Below are positions 52,017 to 60,944 of a stretch of 64,000 bases of DNA, in pieces. Under the pieces are notes generated by a model. It was not told the origin of the DNA. It saw only the letters and a program-made list of their open reading frames with translations, and made no database searches. Source of the DNA: Chitinilyticum litopenaei DSM 21440. GTDB taxonomy: Bacteria > Pseudomonadota > Gammaproteobacteria > Burkholderiales > Chitinibacteraceae. The position numbers and the translations under genes are program-made. The first letter of the stretch is position 1; each line of letters begins with the position of its first letter. The DNA lies in NCBI RefSeq assembly GCF_000428145.1, contig NZ_ATZJ01000018.1, positions 1-64,000 on the forward strand, read 5' to 3'.

Positions 52017-54194
52017 CTACCTCGGGCGCGGGGCGTCGGTGCGGAACGCGTCATAATAATCGGGAATGGATTCCTGCAGCAGGCGGACCGGGCTGGAGCC
52101 TACACCACCCAGTCCGGAGAGCTCCAGCGTGAAGAAGTAATTGGTCTGGTAGTCACCCCGGCTGGTCGGGTAGCGTTGCGCCGCCAGGCGCAGGCCCCAG
52201 CAGCCGGCCTTGTATTCGACCCCCAGCAGTGCTTCCAGGCCGGAGTGATCCTGCAGCGAGTAATTGTACTGGCCCAGCGCGTACCAGCCCCCGCCGATAT
52301 TCCATTGGCCGGAGGCGCCCACCTGCTCGATGTCGGTCGTGCGGTTGCGCAGGTAGCGCAGGTTCAGCACCTTGCCGGCTTCGGGCGACCAGGACAGTTT
52401 CAGGTTGGCGCGCTGGGTGATGGCATTCTGGAAGTTGTACTGCAGGTCGTAGGCGGTGCGGAACTGGCCCAGCTGCGAGCTGATGGAAAACAGCGCGTCA
52501 GCGGTGGTTTCGCCGCTGGTGTTGCCGGCCAGCCCCACGCGCGGCTGGGTGAAGTAGATGCGCTGGCCGATCGTGGTGTTCAGCAGCTCGTGGCCCTGCT
52601 CGGAATCGAATAGCCGCGAGGTCAGCGCCAGCGTGACGTCGTTGGCGTCGTTGATGCGGTCATGGCCGGTAAAGCGGTTTTCCATGAACAGGCGGTTGAA
52701 GGTCAGGTCGGCTTCGCTGGTGTCGAACAGCGGAATGGCGCTCTGGTCCTTGTAGGGCACATACAGGTAGTAAATGCGCGGCTCCAGCGTCTGCACGAAG
52801 CTGGTGCCGGCGTAGCTGCCCTCGCGCTCGAAGAACAGCCCCGTATCCAGGCTGAGCATCGGCAGGCTGCGGTCTATCGTTTGCCCGTCCCGGCCATTGA
52901 AGGCGTCCAGCCGGTACTGGGTGTAATCGAAGGAAAGCTTGGGCGTGATGAAGCTGTAGCTGTTGGCGAAGGGCAGGCTGACCGAGGGTTGCACCCAGCT
53001 GCGCCAGCCGGACACGCCATCGGTTTTCTGGAAATTGGTGGCCTCGGCCTCGATGCCGGTTTTCAGCATGCCGTGCAGCACCGGCGCGGCGCTGAAGGTG
53101 AATTGCGGTTCGAGGTTGTAGGGTGGCACAACCGGATTCTGCTCGCTTTGCAGCACCTGGAAGGTCTGCCAGCGCATGCCGGCATTCCAGCCGTCGCCGC
53201 GGTAGCGCAGCTGGCCGTCGCGCGGCAGCGTGGTCTGCGAGCTGGCTTCCAGGCTGTTGCCGAAGTCGTTGAAGTAATTGTCGTCCGAGGCCCTTTGCAG
53301 ATCGAGCTGCAGGCTGAGGCGTTCGGTCAGCTGTTGCTGGTGCTGGAACAGCACGCTGTAGCGGTTGTCGTCGGTTTTCCGGTCGCTGATGGCTTCGGCG
53401 CGCAGCACACCCTGGAAGCTGGGCCACAGATAGCGCGCCTCGCCGCCCAGCATCAAGCCGCGTTCGCTGTACCAGGTCGGCCAGAAGGTGGCGTCGTAAT
53501 TCGGCGCGATATTCCAGTAAAACGGTGTGCCGATGACGGTGCCGTTGCCCGAGCTGTAACCGACCACCGGCGGCAGAAAGCCGGTCTTGCGCTTGTCGTT
53601 GAGCGGAAAGTCCGCCCAGGGGTAGTAGGCGACCGGCACGCCCTTGAATTCGAACCAGCCGTGCCACGCATCGCCGATGCCGGTGGTGTAGTCCAGATTC
53701 AGCTCGCGGGCGCGCAGATACCAGTCGTTGTTGCCGGCCGGGCAGGTGGTGAAGCTGCCTTCCTCGATGCGGTAGCGGTCGCGGCCTTCGAAGAACAGCG
53801 TGCGGCCGCTGCCGCGCGCCAGGCCCTGCGCCATGGCGTATTCGGGGTTGTCGAGCGTGCCCTCGCGGGCATCGACCGCCAGATCCAGCCGCGTGCCGCT
53901 GAGCGTGTCGCCGTCCTGCGTGAGTTTGACGCGGTCTCCGGCGTGCAGCTGGCCGCTGACGAGGTTGTACTTCACCCAGTCGCTTTCGCTGGTCAGGCCG
54001 GCGCGCGTGATGACGACATTGCCCTCGGCGTAGGCCGCCTGGCCATGCCTGACCTCGGCGCGATCCGCTTCGAGGTGGATGGGCGGCTCGGGAGTCGCCT
54101 CGCCCTGGCCGTCATCCGCTCTGGCGTGGGGAAGGGTGGCCAGCGCAAGCGCCAGCAGGGTCAGCGAAGAGGGTGGGGTGCGGGGCACACGCAT
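52017..54194 (-). CDS. lptD: LPS-assembly protein LptD
   Basis: The 725-residue outer-membrane protein inserts lipopolysaccharide into the outer leaflet. It has a signal peptide (SLTLLALALATLPHARA), an N-terminal OstA-like beta-jellyroll (EADRAEVRHGQAAYAEGNVV, then LTQDGDTLSGTRLDLAVDAR), Cys near SFTTCPAG and a second near KAGCWGLRLAAQRY, and the C-terminal barrel (GLFFEREGSYAGTSFVQTLE, GLGGVGSSPVRLLQESIPDY). Only two conserved Cys are visible, fewer than in the E. coli protein (four). It is the first gene of this operon; it diverges from amgK, 61 bases away. Confidence 0.95.
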   Translation of the reverse strand: MRVPRTPPSSLTLLALALATLPHARADDGQGEATPEPPIHLEADRAEVRHGQAAYAEGNVVITRAGLTSESDWVKYNLVSGQLHAGDRVKLTQDGDTLSGTRLDLAVDAREGTLDNPEYAMAQGLARGSGRTLFFEGRDRYRIEEGSFTTCPAGNNDWYLRARELNLDYTTGIGDAWHGWFEFKGVPVAYYPWADFPLNDKRKTGFLPPVVGYSSGNGTVIGTPFYWNIAPNYDATFWPTWYSERGLMLGGEARYLWPSFQGVLRAEAISDRKTDDNRYSVLFQHQQQLTERLSLQLDLQRASDDNYFNDFGNSLEASSQTTLPRDGQLRYRGDGWNAGMRWQTFQVLQSEQNPVVPPYNLEPQFTFSAAPVLHGMLKTGIEAEATNFQKTDGVSGWRSWVQPSVSLPFANSYSFITPKLSFDYTQYRLDAFNGRDGQTIDRSLPMLSLDTGLFFEREGSYAGTSFVQTLEPRIYYLYVPYKDQSAIPLFDTSEADLTFNRLFMENRFTGHDRINDANDVTLALTSRLFDSEQGHELLNTTIGQRIYFTQPRVGLAGNTSGETTADALFSISSQLGQFRTAYDLQYNFQNAITQRANLKLSWSPEAGKVLNLRYLRNRTTDIEQVGASGQWNIGGGWYALGQYNYSLQDHSGLEALLGVEYKAGCWGLRLAAQRYPTSRGDYQTNYFFTLELSGLGGVGSSPVRLLQESIPDYYDAFRTDAPRPR

Positions 54195-54255
54195 GTGGCC
54201 ATTCGGGCAATGATAGAATCAGCGGATTCTAGCAGCATTTCCCGGATCGACAGCA

Positions 54256-55260
54256 ATGAACCACCCCGATATCCAGCAACAAATCCACGCCTGGCTGCTG
54301 CAGCTGGGCCAGCAGCCGCAGACCCTCGTTCCGGCCGCCAGCGACGCCAGCGCGCGTCAGTACTGGCGCGCCACCCTGGCCGACGGCCAGAGCCGCATCG
54401 TGATGCAGGCCGATCCGGCCGTGCTTGATTTTGCACCTTTCCTGGCCCGCCAGGCCGAACTGGCCGCCGCCGGCCTGCCGGTGCCCGCCGTGCTGGCGCA
54501 GGATGCCGCGCAGGGGCTGGTGCTGCTGGAAGACCTCGGCACGACCGAACTGGCCGCCGTGCTCGATGCCGGCAATGCACAAGACTGGTACCGGCGCGCC
54601 ATCGATCTGCTGGTGAGCATGCAGGCCACCCTGCCGCATGCGCAGCTGCCGGCGTTTGATGCGGCCTTCCAGCAGCGCGAGCTGGAAATCTGCCGCGAAT
54701 GGTATTTCGGCCAGCAGCTGGGCGTGACGCTTGACGGCGAGGCGCTGGCGGCCTGGCAGCGCAGCTGCGCGCTGATCGTGGCGCGCAATGTGCAGCAGCC
54801 GGTGGTGTTCATGCACCGCGACTATCATGCCCGCAACCTGATGGTGCAGGGCGAGGCCTTGCGCCTCATCGACTTCCAGGACGCGGTGGCCGGACCGCTC
54901 AGCTATGACATCGTCTCGCTGCTGCGCGACGCCTACCTGGACTGGGATGAAGCCTTCGTGCTTGATCTGGCCATCCGCTACTGGGAAAAGGCGCGCGCCG
55001 CCGGCCTGCCCGTGGACGCCGACTTTGCCGACTTCTACCGTGCCTTCGAATGGCAGGGCCTGCAGCGCCACCTGAAGATCCTCGGCCTGTTTGCCCGCCT
55101 GAAATACCGCGACGGCAAGGAGCGCTACCAGGCCGACATCCCGCGCGTGCTGCACTATGTGCAGAAGGTATGCGAGCGTTATGTGGAGCTGGGCGCACTG
55201 GCGCGCCTCTTGCGCCAGCTGCACCCGTCCGGCCAGCCGGCCGTGGGCTACACCTTCTGA
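54256..55260 (+). CDS. amgK: AmgK-type N-acetylmuramate/N-acetylglucosamine kinase
   Basis: The 334-residue aminoglycoside-phosphotransferase-fold kinase has the catalytic motif FMHRDYHARNLMVQ (Asp in HRD) and the metal site LIDFQDAVAGPLSYDIVSLL. Next to murU and divergent from lptD it matches the AmgK/MurU peptidoglycan-recycling pair of Pseudomonas and Neisseria, which rebuilds UDP-MurNAc from recovered MurNAc and so bypasses MurA. Residues 30-80 (AASDASARQYWRATLADGQS) are family-typical. Confidence 0.93.
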   Translation: MNHPDIQQQIHAWLLQLGQQPQTLVPAASDASARQYWRATLADGQSRIVMQADPAVLDFAPFLARQAELAAAGLPVPAVLAQDAAQGLVLLEDLGTTELAAVLDAGNAQDWYRRAIDLLVSMQATLPHAQLPAFDAAFQQRELEICREWYFGQQLGVTLDGEALAAWQRSCALIVARNVQQPVVFMHRDYHARNLMVQGEALRLIDFQDAVAGPLSYDIVSLLRDAYLDWDEAFVLDLAIRYWEKARAAGLPVDADFADFYRAFEWQGLQRHLKILGLFARLKYRDGKERYQADIPRVLHYVQKVCERYVELGALARLLRQLHPSGQPAVGYTF

Positions 55261-55334
55261 TTGCTCCTTGCAGGGTATGCGGCTGCAGCCAAATCCAGTA
55301 ATGGGCTGTGGCCTGATGGGGTGTGGTGTATCCT

Positions 55335-55376
55335 CTCACACCTCACACCTCACACCTCACACCTCACACCTCACAC
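55335..55376 (+). repeat. Six tandem copies of the heptamer CTCACAC directly before murU
   Basis: Positions 55335-55376 are six exact CTCACAC units, followed by CTCTCACG and the murU ATG at 55385. No Shine-Dalgarno sequence is visible between the repeat and the ATG. GGTGTGG at 55320-55326 can pair with any of the units, allowing alternative hairpins. The murU frame is open upstream through the repeat from an ATG at 55316, so a change of one unit (7 bases) would shift that upstream frame. Confidence 0.9.
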
Positions 55377-55384
55377 CTCTCACG

Positions 55385-56071
55385 ATGAAAGCAATGATCC
55401 TGGCCGCCGGGCGCGGCGAACGCATGCGGCCGCTGACCGACCATAGCCCCAAGCCCTTGCTGGAGGCCGGCGGCAAGCCGCTGATCGTCTGGCATCTGGA
55501 GCGGCTGGCCGCCGCCGGCATCCGTGACATCGTCATCAACCACGCCTGGCTGGGCGAGCGCCTCGAAGCCGCGCTGGGTGACGGCGCGCGCTGGGGGCTG
55601 CGCATTGCCTACTCGGCCGAAGGCCATGCGCTGGAAACCGCCGGCGGCATCGCCCGCGCCTTGCCGTTGCTGGGCGATAAGCCCTTTCTGGTGGTCAATG
55701 GCGATGTGCTCTGTGATTACGATTTCGGGCGGCTGCTGCCGCTGGCGCGCACCCTGCCTGCCGCTGGCGCGCATCTGGTGCTGGTGCCCAAGGCCGGTTA
55801 TCCCACCGGCCGTGACCTGACGCTGCGGGCAAACGGCCGGGTTGAGGCCTGCGGTGACGATGACACGCCCTACACCTTCTGCGGCATTGCCGCCTATCAC
55901 CCGGCCTTTTTCGCCGGTGTCGATGCCGCCCGCCCGCTGCCGCTGCTGCCGCTGCTGCTGGCCGGCATGGCCGAGGGGCGGGTAGGGGGGGAATGCCACG
56001 GCGGGCGCTGGCTCGATGTCGGCACGCCCGAGCGTCTGGCCGAGGCCGACCGCCTGCTGCGCCAGGGCTGA
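55385..56071 (+). CDS. murU: MurU, N-acetylmuramate-1-phosphate uridylyltransferase
   Basis: The 228-residue nucleotidyltransferase starts MKAMILAAGRGERMRPLTDH with the signature GRGxRMRPLT and conserved Lys in SPKPLLEAGGKPLI, the NGDVLCDYDF metal site and a DVGTPERLAEAD end. It makes UDP-MurNAc from MurNAc-1-P produced after AmgK. Length agrees with MurU. The start at 55385 has no ribosome site and lies 8 bases after a heptamer tandem repeat; an ATG at 55316 in the same frame would add 23 residues encoded by that repeat. Confidence 0.93.
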   Translation: MKAMILAAGRGERMRPLTDHSPKPLLEAGGKPLIVWHLERLAAAGIRDIVINHAWLGERLEAALGDGARWGLRIAYSAEGHALETAGGIARALPLLGDKPFLVVNGDVLCDYDFGRLLPLARTLPAAGAHLVLVPKAGYPTGRDLTLRANGRVEACGDDDTPYTFCGIAAYHPAFFAGVDAARPLPLLPLLLAGMAEGRVGGECHGGRWLDVGTPERLAEADRLLRQG

Positions 56072-56130
56072 GCATCTGCGGTGCGGCGCTGCCTTTCACA
56101 CGCCGCGGGGAATGTTGCCAATTGTTTTTT

Positions 56131-56143
56131 GTTGCACTGCAAC
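56131..56143. promoter_or_regulatory. TTGCACTGCAA-type palindrome before phaC
   Basis: GTTGCACTGCAAC at 56131-56143 is a 13-base palindrome with a single central base, 40 bases before the phaC ATG, in an AT-rich promoter-like stretch (ATTGTTTTTTGTTGCACTGC). TGCA-rich palindromes are bound by PhaR-type repressors in some PHA producers; binding here is inference only. Confidence 0.4.
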
Positions 56144-56183
56144 TAAAATCAGTGGGTCCAAGTCCGTCCGCCCGGAGCACGCC

Positions 56184-57899
56184 ATGCCGCTGCAACAGTT
56201 TGTCCACGAACAATCCGAACGCACCGCCACCCTGCAGCAGAGCCTGCGCCAGCTCTTTGATCCCTTTGGCCTGGTGGCGACCTCGCTGAAGGCGCAGCAG
56301 GCCTGGCTGGCCCACCCCGACGAACTGGCCGAGGTGCTGGGTGACTATGCCAATGGCGCGACCAAATGGGCCGGTTTTGCGCTGCGCCGGTGGTGGGGCG
56401 AGGAAGATACCGACGTCTTTCCGCCCAATCCGGAAGACACCCGTTTTGCCGATCCGGTCTGGCGCGACTCGCCGTACTGGGACAGCATCAAGGAATGGTA
56501 TCTGTTCAACACGCACTGGCTGCAGGACACGCTGTACGCGACGCCGGGCATGTGCTGCCAGGAGCAGAGCCGCACCGCTTTCTGGCTGCGTCAGTGGCTC
56601 AATGCCGTGGCGCCGACCAATTTCCTGCCGCTCAATCCGGTGGCCATCGCCAATGCGCTGGCCACCAACGGCGACAGCCTCACGCGCGGCCTGCAGAATT
56701 TTGCCCGCGACGCGATGCGCGGCGACATCAGCATGACCGACCTCGATGCCTTTACCGTCGGCAAGAATCTGGCGACGACGCCGGGCGCGGTCGTTTACCG
56801 CGGCAGGCTGCTGGAAGTCATCCATTACGAAGCCACCACCCCCGATGTGCACGCCGTGCCGCTGGTCATCGTGTCGCCGTGGATCAACAAGTATTACATC
56901 CTCGATCTCAATGAAAAGAAATCGCTGATCAGGTATCTGGTCGACCAGGGCTTTTCGGTGTTTGTCACCAGCTGGAAAAACCCCGGCAGCGAGGATCGCG
57001 GTCTGAGCTTTGACGACTATCTGCAGGATGGCGTGGCGCAGATCATCGACGTCGCGCGCAGCATTTCCGGCAGCGACAAGGTCAATCTGGTCGGCTACTG
57101 CATCGGCGGCACGCTGGTCTCCGCCTACCTGGCCTGGGCCAATCGCAAGACGCCCGGCCAGGTGCCGGTCAATTCGGCGACCTTGCTGACCACGCTGACC
57201 GATTTCGAGCGCCCCGGCGACATCGAGGTGTTCATCGACGAGGAAGGCCTGGCCTTCATCGAGAAACAGATGGAAAGAAAGGGCTATCTTGACGGCAAGG
57301 AAATGGCGTCGAGCTTCCGCATGCTGCGCGCCAACAGCCTGATCTGGAATTACTGGGTCGACAATTACCTGATGGGCAACACGCCGATGGCGTTTGACGT
57401 GCTGTACTGGAACATGGACACCACGCGCATGCCGGAAACCATGCACCGCTACTACCTGCGCGAGCTCTATCTGCGCAACCGGCTGGTCGAGCCCGATGCG
57501 CTGACGATGGCCGGCGAGCCGATCGATCTGGGCCGCATTGAGCAGCCGCTGTATCTGGTCAGTACCGAGGAAGACCATATCGCGCCCTGGCTGCAGACCT
57601 GGAAGCTGATCGACCGCGTCGCCGCTCCCGTCACCTTCACGCTGTCCACATCCGGCCACATCCTGGGCATCATCAACCCGCCCTCGCCAAGCTCGAAACG
57701 CAGCTACTGGCAGGGCGTGCCGGACAAGGGCGTGGCTGGCGAAGCCTGGCTGGCCGGCCAGCAGAAAGTTGCCGGCTCCTGGTGGCCCAGCTGGGTTGAA
57801 TGGCTGCGCCCGCAGTCCGGCGACCCGGTCAAGCCCAAGCTCTCCAATCGCCAGTACCCGCGCCATGGCGATGCTCCCGGGCAGTATGTGCTCGAATGA
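56184..57899 (+). CDS. phaC: Class I poly(3-hydroxyalkanoate) synthase PhaC
   Basis: The 571-residue synthase polymerises hydroxyacyl-CoA to PHA granules. The lipase-like box is GYCIGG at 304-309 with catalytic Cys306. The catalytic Asp is in TEEDHIAPW (D464) and His in SGHILGIINPP (H492). The N-terminal PWINKYYILDLNEKKSLIRY and the VTSWKNPGSEDRGLSFDDY stretch are class I hallmarks, and no PhaE/PhaR subunit is needed. phaA and phaB are not adjacent. Start ATG 56184 follows CCGGAGCACGCC, a reasonable ribosome site; longer frames upstream enter murU. A strong terminator follows at 57934. Confidence 0.96.
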   Translation: MPLQQFVHEQSERTATLQQSLRQLFDPFGLVATSLKAQQAWLAHPDELAEVLGDYANGATKWAGFALRRWWGEEDTDVFPPNPEDTRFADPVWRDSPYWDSIKEWYLFNTHWLQDTLYATPGMCCQEQSRTAFWLRQWLNAVAPTNFLPLNPVAIANALATNGDSLTRGLQNFARDAMRGDISMTDLDAFTVGKNLATTPGAVVYRGRLLEVIHYEATTPDVHAVPLVIVSPWINKYYILDLNEKKSLIRYLVDQGFSVFVTSWKNPGSEDRGLSFDDYLQDGVAQIIDVARSISGSDKVNLVGYCIGGTLVSAYLAWANRKTPGQVPVNSATLLTTLTDFERPGDIEVFIDEEGLAFIEKQMERKGYLDGKEMASSFRMLRANSLIWNYWVDNYLMGNTPMAFDVLYWNMDTTRMPETMHRYYLRELYLRNRLVEPDALTMAGEPIDLGRIEQPLYLVSTEEDHIAPWLQTWKLIDRVAAPVTFTLSTSGHILGIINPPSPSSKRSYWQGVPDKGVAGEAWLAGQQKVAGSWWPSWVEWLRPQSGDPVKPKLSNRQYPRHGDAPGQYVLE

Positions 57900-57933
57900 T
57901 TTTTTAGCAGGCGCGCTGTCGCATGCGCGAGTC

Positions 57934-57961
57934 AGCCCGCAGACGCCTTGCGGGCTTTTTT
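57934..57961 (+). terminator. Rho-independent terminator after phaC
   Basis: AGCCCGC (57934-57940), a nine-base loop, GCGGGCT (57950-57956), then TTTTT (57957-57961). It closes the amgK/murU/phaC direction before tkt. Confidence 0.92.
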
Positions 57962-58024
57962 GCGCCAGCGCAACGCTGCTGTCAGCCAATCCGTGATAAA
58001 AATACGGCCGTATTCAATTGTTCC

Positions 58025-58051
58025 GGTTTGCCCGGCCGTAGGCGGCAAACC
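58025..58051 (+). promoter_or_regulatory. Hairpin in the tkt leader
   Basis: GGTTTGCC (58025-58032) and GGCAAACC (58044-58051) form an 8-bp perfect stem around CCGGCCGTAGGC, 33 bases before the tkt ATG. The tkt ribosome site AGAGGA at 58071-58076 lies downstream. It could be an operator or an mRNA leader structure. A -10-like TATTCAAT near 58010 precedes it. Confidence 0.5.
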
Positions 58052-58083
58052 AGACGCTTTCAAACCTGTGTAGAGGATTATCA

Positions 58084-60084
58084 ATGGCCACGCGTACCGA
58101 TCTCGCCAATGCCATCCGCGCGCTCGCGATGGATGCTGTTCAGAAAGCCAACTCCGGTCACCCCGGCATGCCGATGGGCATGGCTGAAATCGGTCTGGCG
58201 CTGTGGGGCAACGGCAACTATCGCCACAACCCGCAGAACCCGCACTGGGCCAACCGCGACCGCTTCGTGCTGTCCAACGGTCACGGCTCGATGCTGCAGT
58301 ATGCGCTGCTGCATCTGACCGGCTATGACGTGTCGATGGATGACCTGAAGAACTTCCGTCAGCTGCATTCCAAGACCCCGGGCCACCCGGAAGTCCACTA
58401 CACCCCGGGTGTGGAAACCACCACCGGTCCGCTGGGCCAGGGCATCACCAATGCCGTGGGCATGGCGCTGGCCGAAAAGCTGCTGGCTGCCGAATTCAAC
58501 AAGCCGGGCCTCGACATCGTCGACCACAACACCTGGGTGTTCCTGGGCGACGGCTGCCTGATGGAAGGCGTGTCGCACGAAGCCTGCGCGCTGGCTGGCG
58601 TCTGGCAACTGGGCAAGCTGATTGCCTTCTGGGACGACAACGGCATTTCCATCGACGGTCATGTTGAAGGCTGGTTCAACGAAGACATTCCGCAGCGCTT
58701 TGAATCCTACGGCTGGCAGGTAATCCGCGCCGTGGATGGCCACGATGTTGACGCGCTGGAAGCCGCCATTGCTGCTGCCAGGGCCGAGCCGAACAAGCCC
58801 ACCCTGATCTGTGCCAAGACCATCATCGGCAAGGGCAGCCCGAACAAGGCCGCCAGCCACGATTGCCACGGCGCACCGCTGGGCAACGACGAAATCGCCG
58901 CCACCCGCGCACAGATTGGCTGGGCGCACGAGCCCTTCGTCATTCCGGCCGACGTGTATGCCGGCTGGGACAAGAAGGAAGCCGGCGCCAAGTGGGAAGG
59001 CGAGTGGAACGCGCTGTTTGCCAAGTACGCCGCGCAATTCCCGGCCGAGGCTGCCGAATTCACCCGCCGCATGAAGGGCGAGCTGCCGGGCAACTGGCAG
59101 GAGCTGGTGCAGAACGCGATTGCTGAAGCCAATGCCAAGGCCGAAACCATCGCCACCCGCAAGGCCAGCCAGAACGCCATCCAGGCCTTCGCGCCGAACG
59201 TGCCGGAAATGCTGGGCGGCTCGGCCGACCTGACCGGCTCCAACCTGACCAACTGGAAGGGCGTGCAATCGCTGAAAGTGGAAAACGGCCAGATTTCCGG
59301 TCGCCACATCAGCTACGGCGTGCGCGAATTCGGCATGAGCGCCATCATGAACGGCATCGTGCTGCACGGCGGCTTCCGTCCGTATGGCGGCACCTTCCTG
59401 ATGTTCTGCGAATACGCGCTGAATGCGCTGCGCATGGCCGCGCTGATGAAGACCAACAACATCTTCGTCTATACGCACGATTCCATCGGTCTGGGCGAAG
59501 ACGGCCCGACCCACCAGCCGGTCGAGCAGCTGCAAACCCTGCGCTGCATTCCGAACATGAACACCTGGCGTCCCTGCGACACCGTGGAAGCCGTGCAGGC
59601 CTGGGCCGATGCGATCGAGCAGCGCAGCACGCCGTCCTCGCTGATCTTCAGCCGCCAGAACCTGGCCTTCATGAGCCGCGATGACGCGCAGATCGCCAAT
59701 ATCCGCAAGGGTGGCTACGTCCTGCGTGATGCGGCCGCGCCCAAGGTCGTGCTGATCGCGACCGGTTCCGAAGTCGAGCTGGCCGTGAAGGCCTTCGACG
59801 CGCTGGCCGCCGAGGGCATCGCCGCCCGCGTCGTGTCCATGCCGTCGAGCAATGTGTTCGACAAGCAGGAAGCGGCCTACAAGGCATCCGTGCTGCCGGC
59901 CGGTGTGCCGCGCCTGGCCGTGGAAGCCGCAACCAGCGACTTCTGGCGCAAGTACGTCGGCCTGGAAGGCGACGTGATCGGCATCGACACCTTCGGCGAA
60001 TCCGCGCCGGCGGGCCAGCTGTTCAAGCTGTTCGGTTTCACCGTGGAAAATGTCGTGGCGCGCGCCAAGGCATTGGTGAAATAA
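58084..60084 (+). CDS. tkt: Transketolase
   Basis: The 666-residue thiamine-diphosphate enzyme transfers two-carbon ketol units in the pentose phosphate pathway. Motifs: MATRTDLANAIRALAMDAVQ, GHPGMPMGMAEIGLALWG, ThDP-binding GDGCLMEGVSHEACALAG, HDSIGLGEDGPTHQPVEQLQ and the catalytic His residues in SNGHGSMLQYALLHLTGY. It uses more frequent, translation-optimal codons than its neighbours (many AAC, GGC, CTG, CCG), consistent with high expression. It has its own promoter region and a strong terminator at 60105. Confidence 0.98.
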   Translation: MATRTDLANAIRALAMDAVQKANSGHPGMPMGMAEIGLALWGNGNYRHNPQNPHWANRDRFVLSNGHGSMLQYALLHLTGYDVSMDDLKNFRQLHSKTPGHPEVHYTPGVETTTGPLGQGITNAVGMALAEKLLAAEFNKPGLDIVDHNTWVFLGDGCLMEGVSHEACALAGVWQLGKLIAFWDDNGISIDGHVEGWFNEDIPQRFESYGWQVIRAVDGHDVDALEAAIAAARAEPNKPTLICAKTIIGKGSPNKAASHDCHGAPLGNDEIAATRAQIGWAHEPFVIPADVYAGWDKKEAGAKWEGEWNALFAKYAAQFPAEAAEFTRRMKGELPGNWQELVQNAIAEANAKAETIATRKASQNAIQAFAPNVPEMLGGSADLTGSNLTNWKGVQSLKVENGQISGRHISYGVREFGMSAIMNGIVLHGGFRPYGGTFLMFCEYALNALRMAALMKTNNIFVYTHDSIGLGEDGPTHQPVEQLQTLRCIPNMNTWRPCDTVEAVQAWADAIEQRSTPSSLIFSRQNLAFMSRDDAQIANIRKGGYVLRDAAAPKVVLIATGSEVELAVKAFDALAAEGIAARVVSMPSSNVFDKQEAAYKASVLPAGVPRLAVEAATSDFWRKYVGLEGDVIGIDTFGESAPAGQLFKLFGFTVENVVARAKALVK

Positions 60085-60104
60085 GCCAGCCTGTTGTCCT
60101 GGAA

Positions 60105-60133
60105 AAAACGGCTCCTGCGGGAGCCGTTTTTCT
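60105..60133 (+). terminator. Rho-independent terminator after tkt
   Basis: AAAACGGCTCC (60105-60115), loop TGCG, GGAGCCGTTTT (60120-60130), then TCTTT. The 11-bp perfect stem with A and T flanks ends the tkt transcript. Confidence 0.95.
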
Positions 60134-60396
60134 TTGCCGGTCGGCAATGCCCAGGGCGCAGGCTGGCGGCTTGGGCCTATGCTGAAACAGGGCATCAGTT
60201 TATCGGAGCTGATCGGCAAGTCGTCTCGACTGGATCAGGCACAGCGGCGCAGCGATTACCGAGAAAAGCGCGAAGAGGGCCTCGGCATTTTGCGGGCGCT
60301 GTGTTGCTGTGGTTCAAGCAGGTTGTGTGAGATGGCGTGCTGCTCAGCCAGATTGCTATATCGAAGCCGGGCCGCGTGGCGGCGAAGGAGGTTGTC

Positions 60397-60876
60397 ATGT
60401 ATCAGCGCATCATGGTTCCCGTGGATCAGAGCGACGCCGCGCGGGCCGCCTTTGCGGAGGCCACGCAACTGGCCCGCCTGTGCGGCGCGCGCCTGCGCCT
60501 GGTGCACGTCGTCAATATTGCCCACACCGCGCTGGCGCCGGTGGGATTGCCGGGGCTGGATAGCAACTCCTATGCGGATGCGCTGGCCGCTGCCGAAGCG
60601 AAGGGCGGCGGCCTGCTGCAGGACTTGCAGGCCGAGGCGCTGGCCGCCGGGCTGGTCTGCGAGCACGAATTGCTGGAGGAAAAGGGCCTGCATACGGCGG
60701 CCACCATCCTCGCCGCCGCCGAGCGCTGGCCGGCGGACCTGATCGTCATGGGCACGCACGGCTTTTCCGGCCTGGCGCATCTGGTGTTTGGCAGCGTCGC
60801 CGAAAACCTGCTGCACCACACCCGCGTACCGGTGTTGCTGGTGCGCCGGCAGGACGATGAGGATGACGAGGACTGA
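60397..60876 (+). CDS. Universal stress protein family
   Basis: The 159-residue UspA-fold protein starts MYQRIMVPVDQSDAARAAFA after a good ribosome site (GGCGAAGGAGG). The ATP-binding pattern G-2x-G-9x-G-S is present in GTHGFSGLAHLVFGSVAENL, so it is likely nucleotide-binding. The C-terminal tail RRQDDEDDED is acidic. The gene is monocistronic, between tkt and the diguanylate cyclase. A longer upstream in-frame start (60337) adds 20 unrelated residues and lacks a ribosome site. Confidence 0.94.
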   Translation: MYQRIMVPVDQSDAARAAFAEATQLARLCGARLRLVHVVNIAHTALAPVGLPGLDSNSYADALAAAEAKGGGLLQDLQAEALAAGLVCEHELLEEKGLHTAATILAAAERWPADLIVMGTHGFSGLAHLVFGSVAENLLHHTRVPVLLVRRQDDEDDED

Positions 60877-60944
60877 GTGGACGGTGCGCGGATTTGTTGC
60901 TTCCTGATCAGCAAGGTTTCCCTGCATGTCATGCCACTGCCTGA

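Noticed and set aside
55695..57989. Open frame of 764 codons on the minus strand opposite murU and phaC
   Set aside because: Shadow frame; no family-like sequence, and it crosses the phaC terminator and promoter.
58081..60219. Open frame of 712 codons opposite tkt
   Set aside because: Antisense of a highly codon-biased gene, His/Gly/Val-rich, and it includes the tkt terminator.
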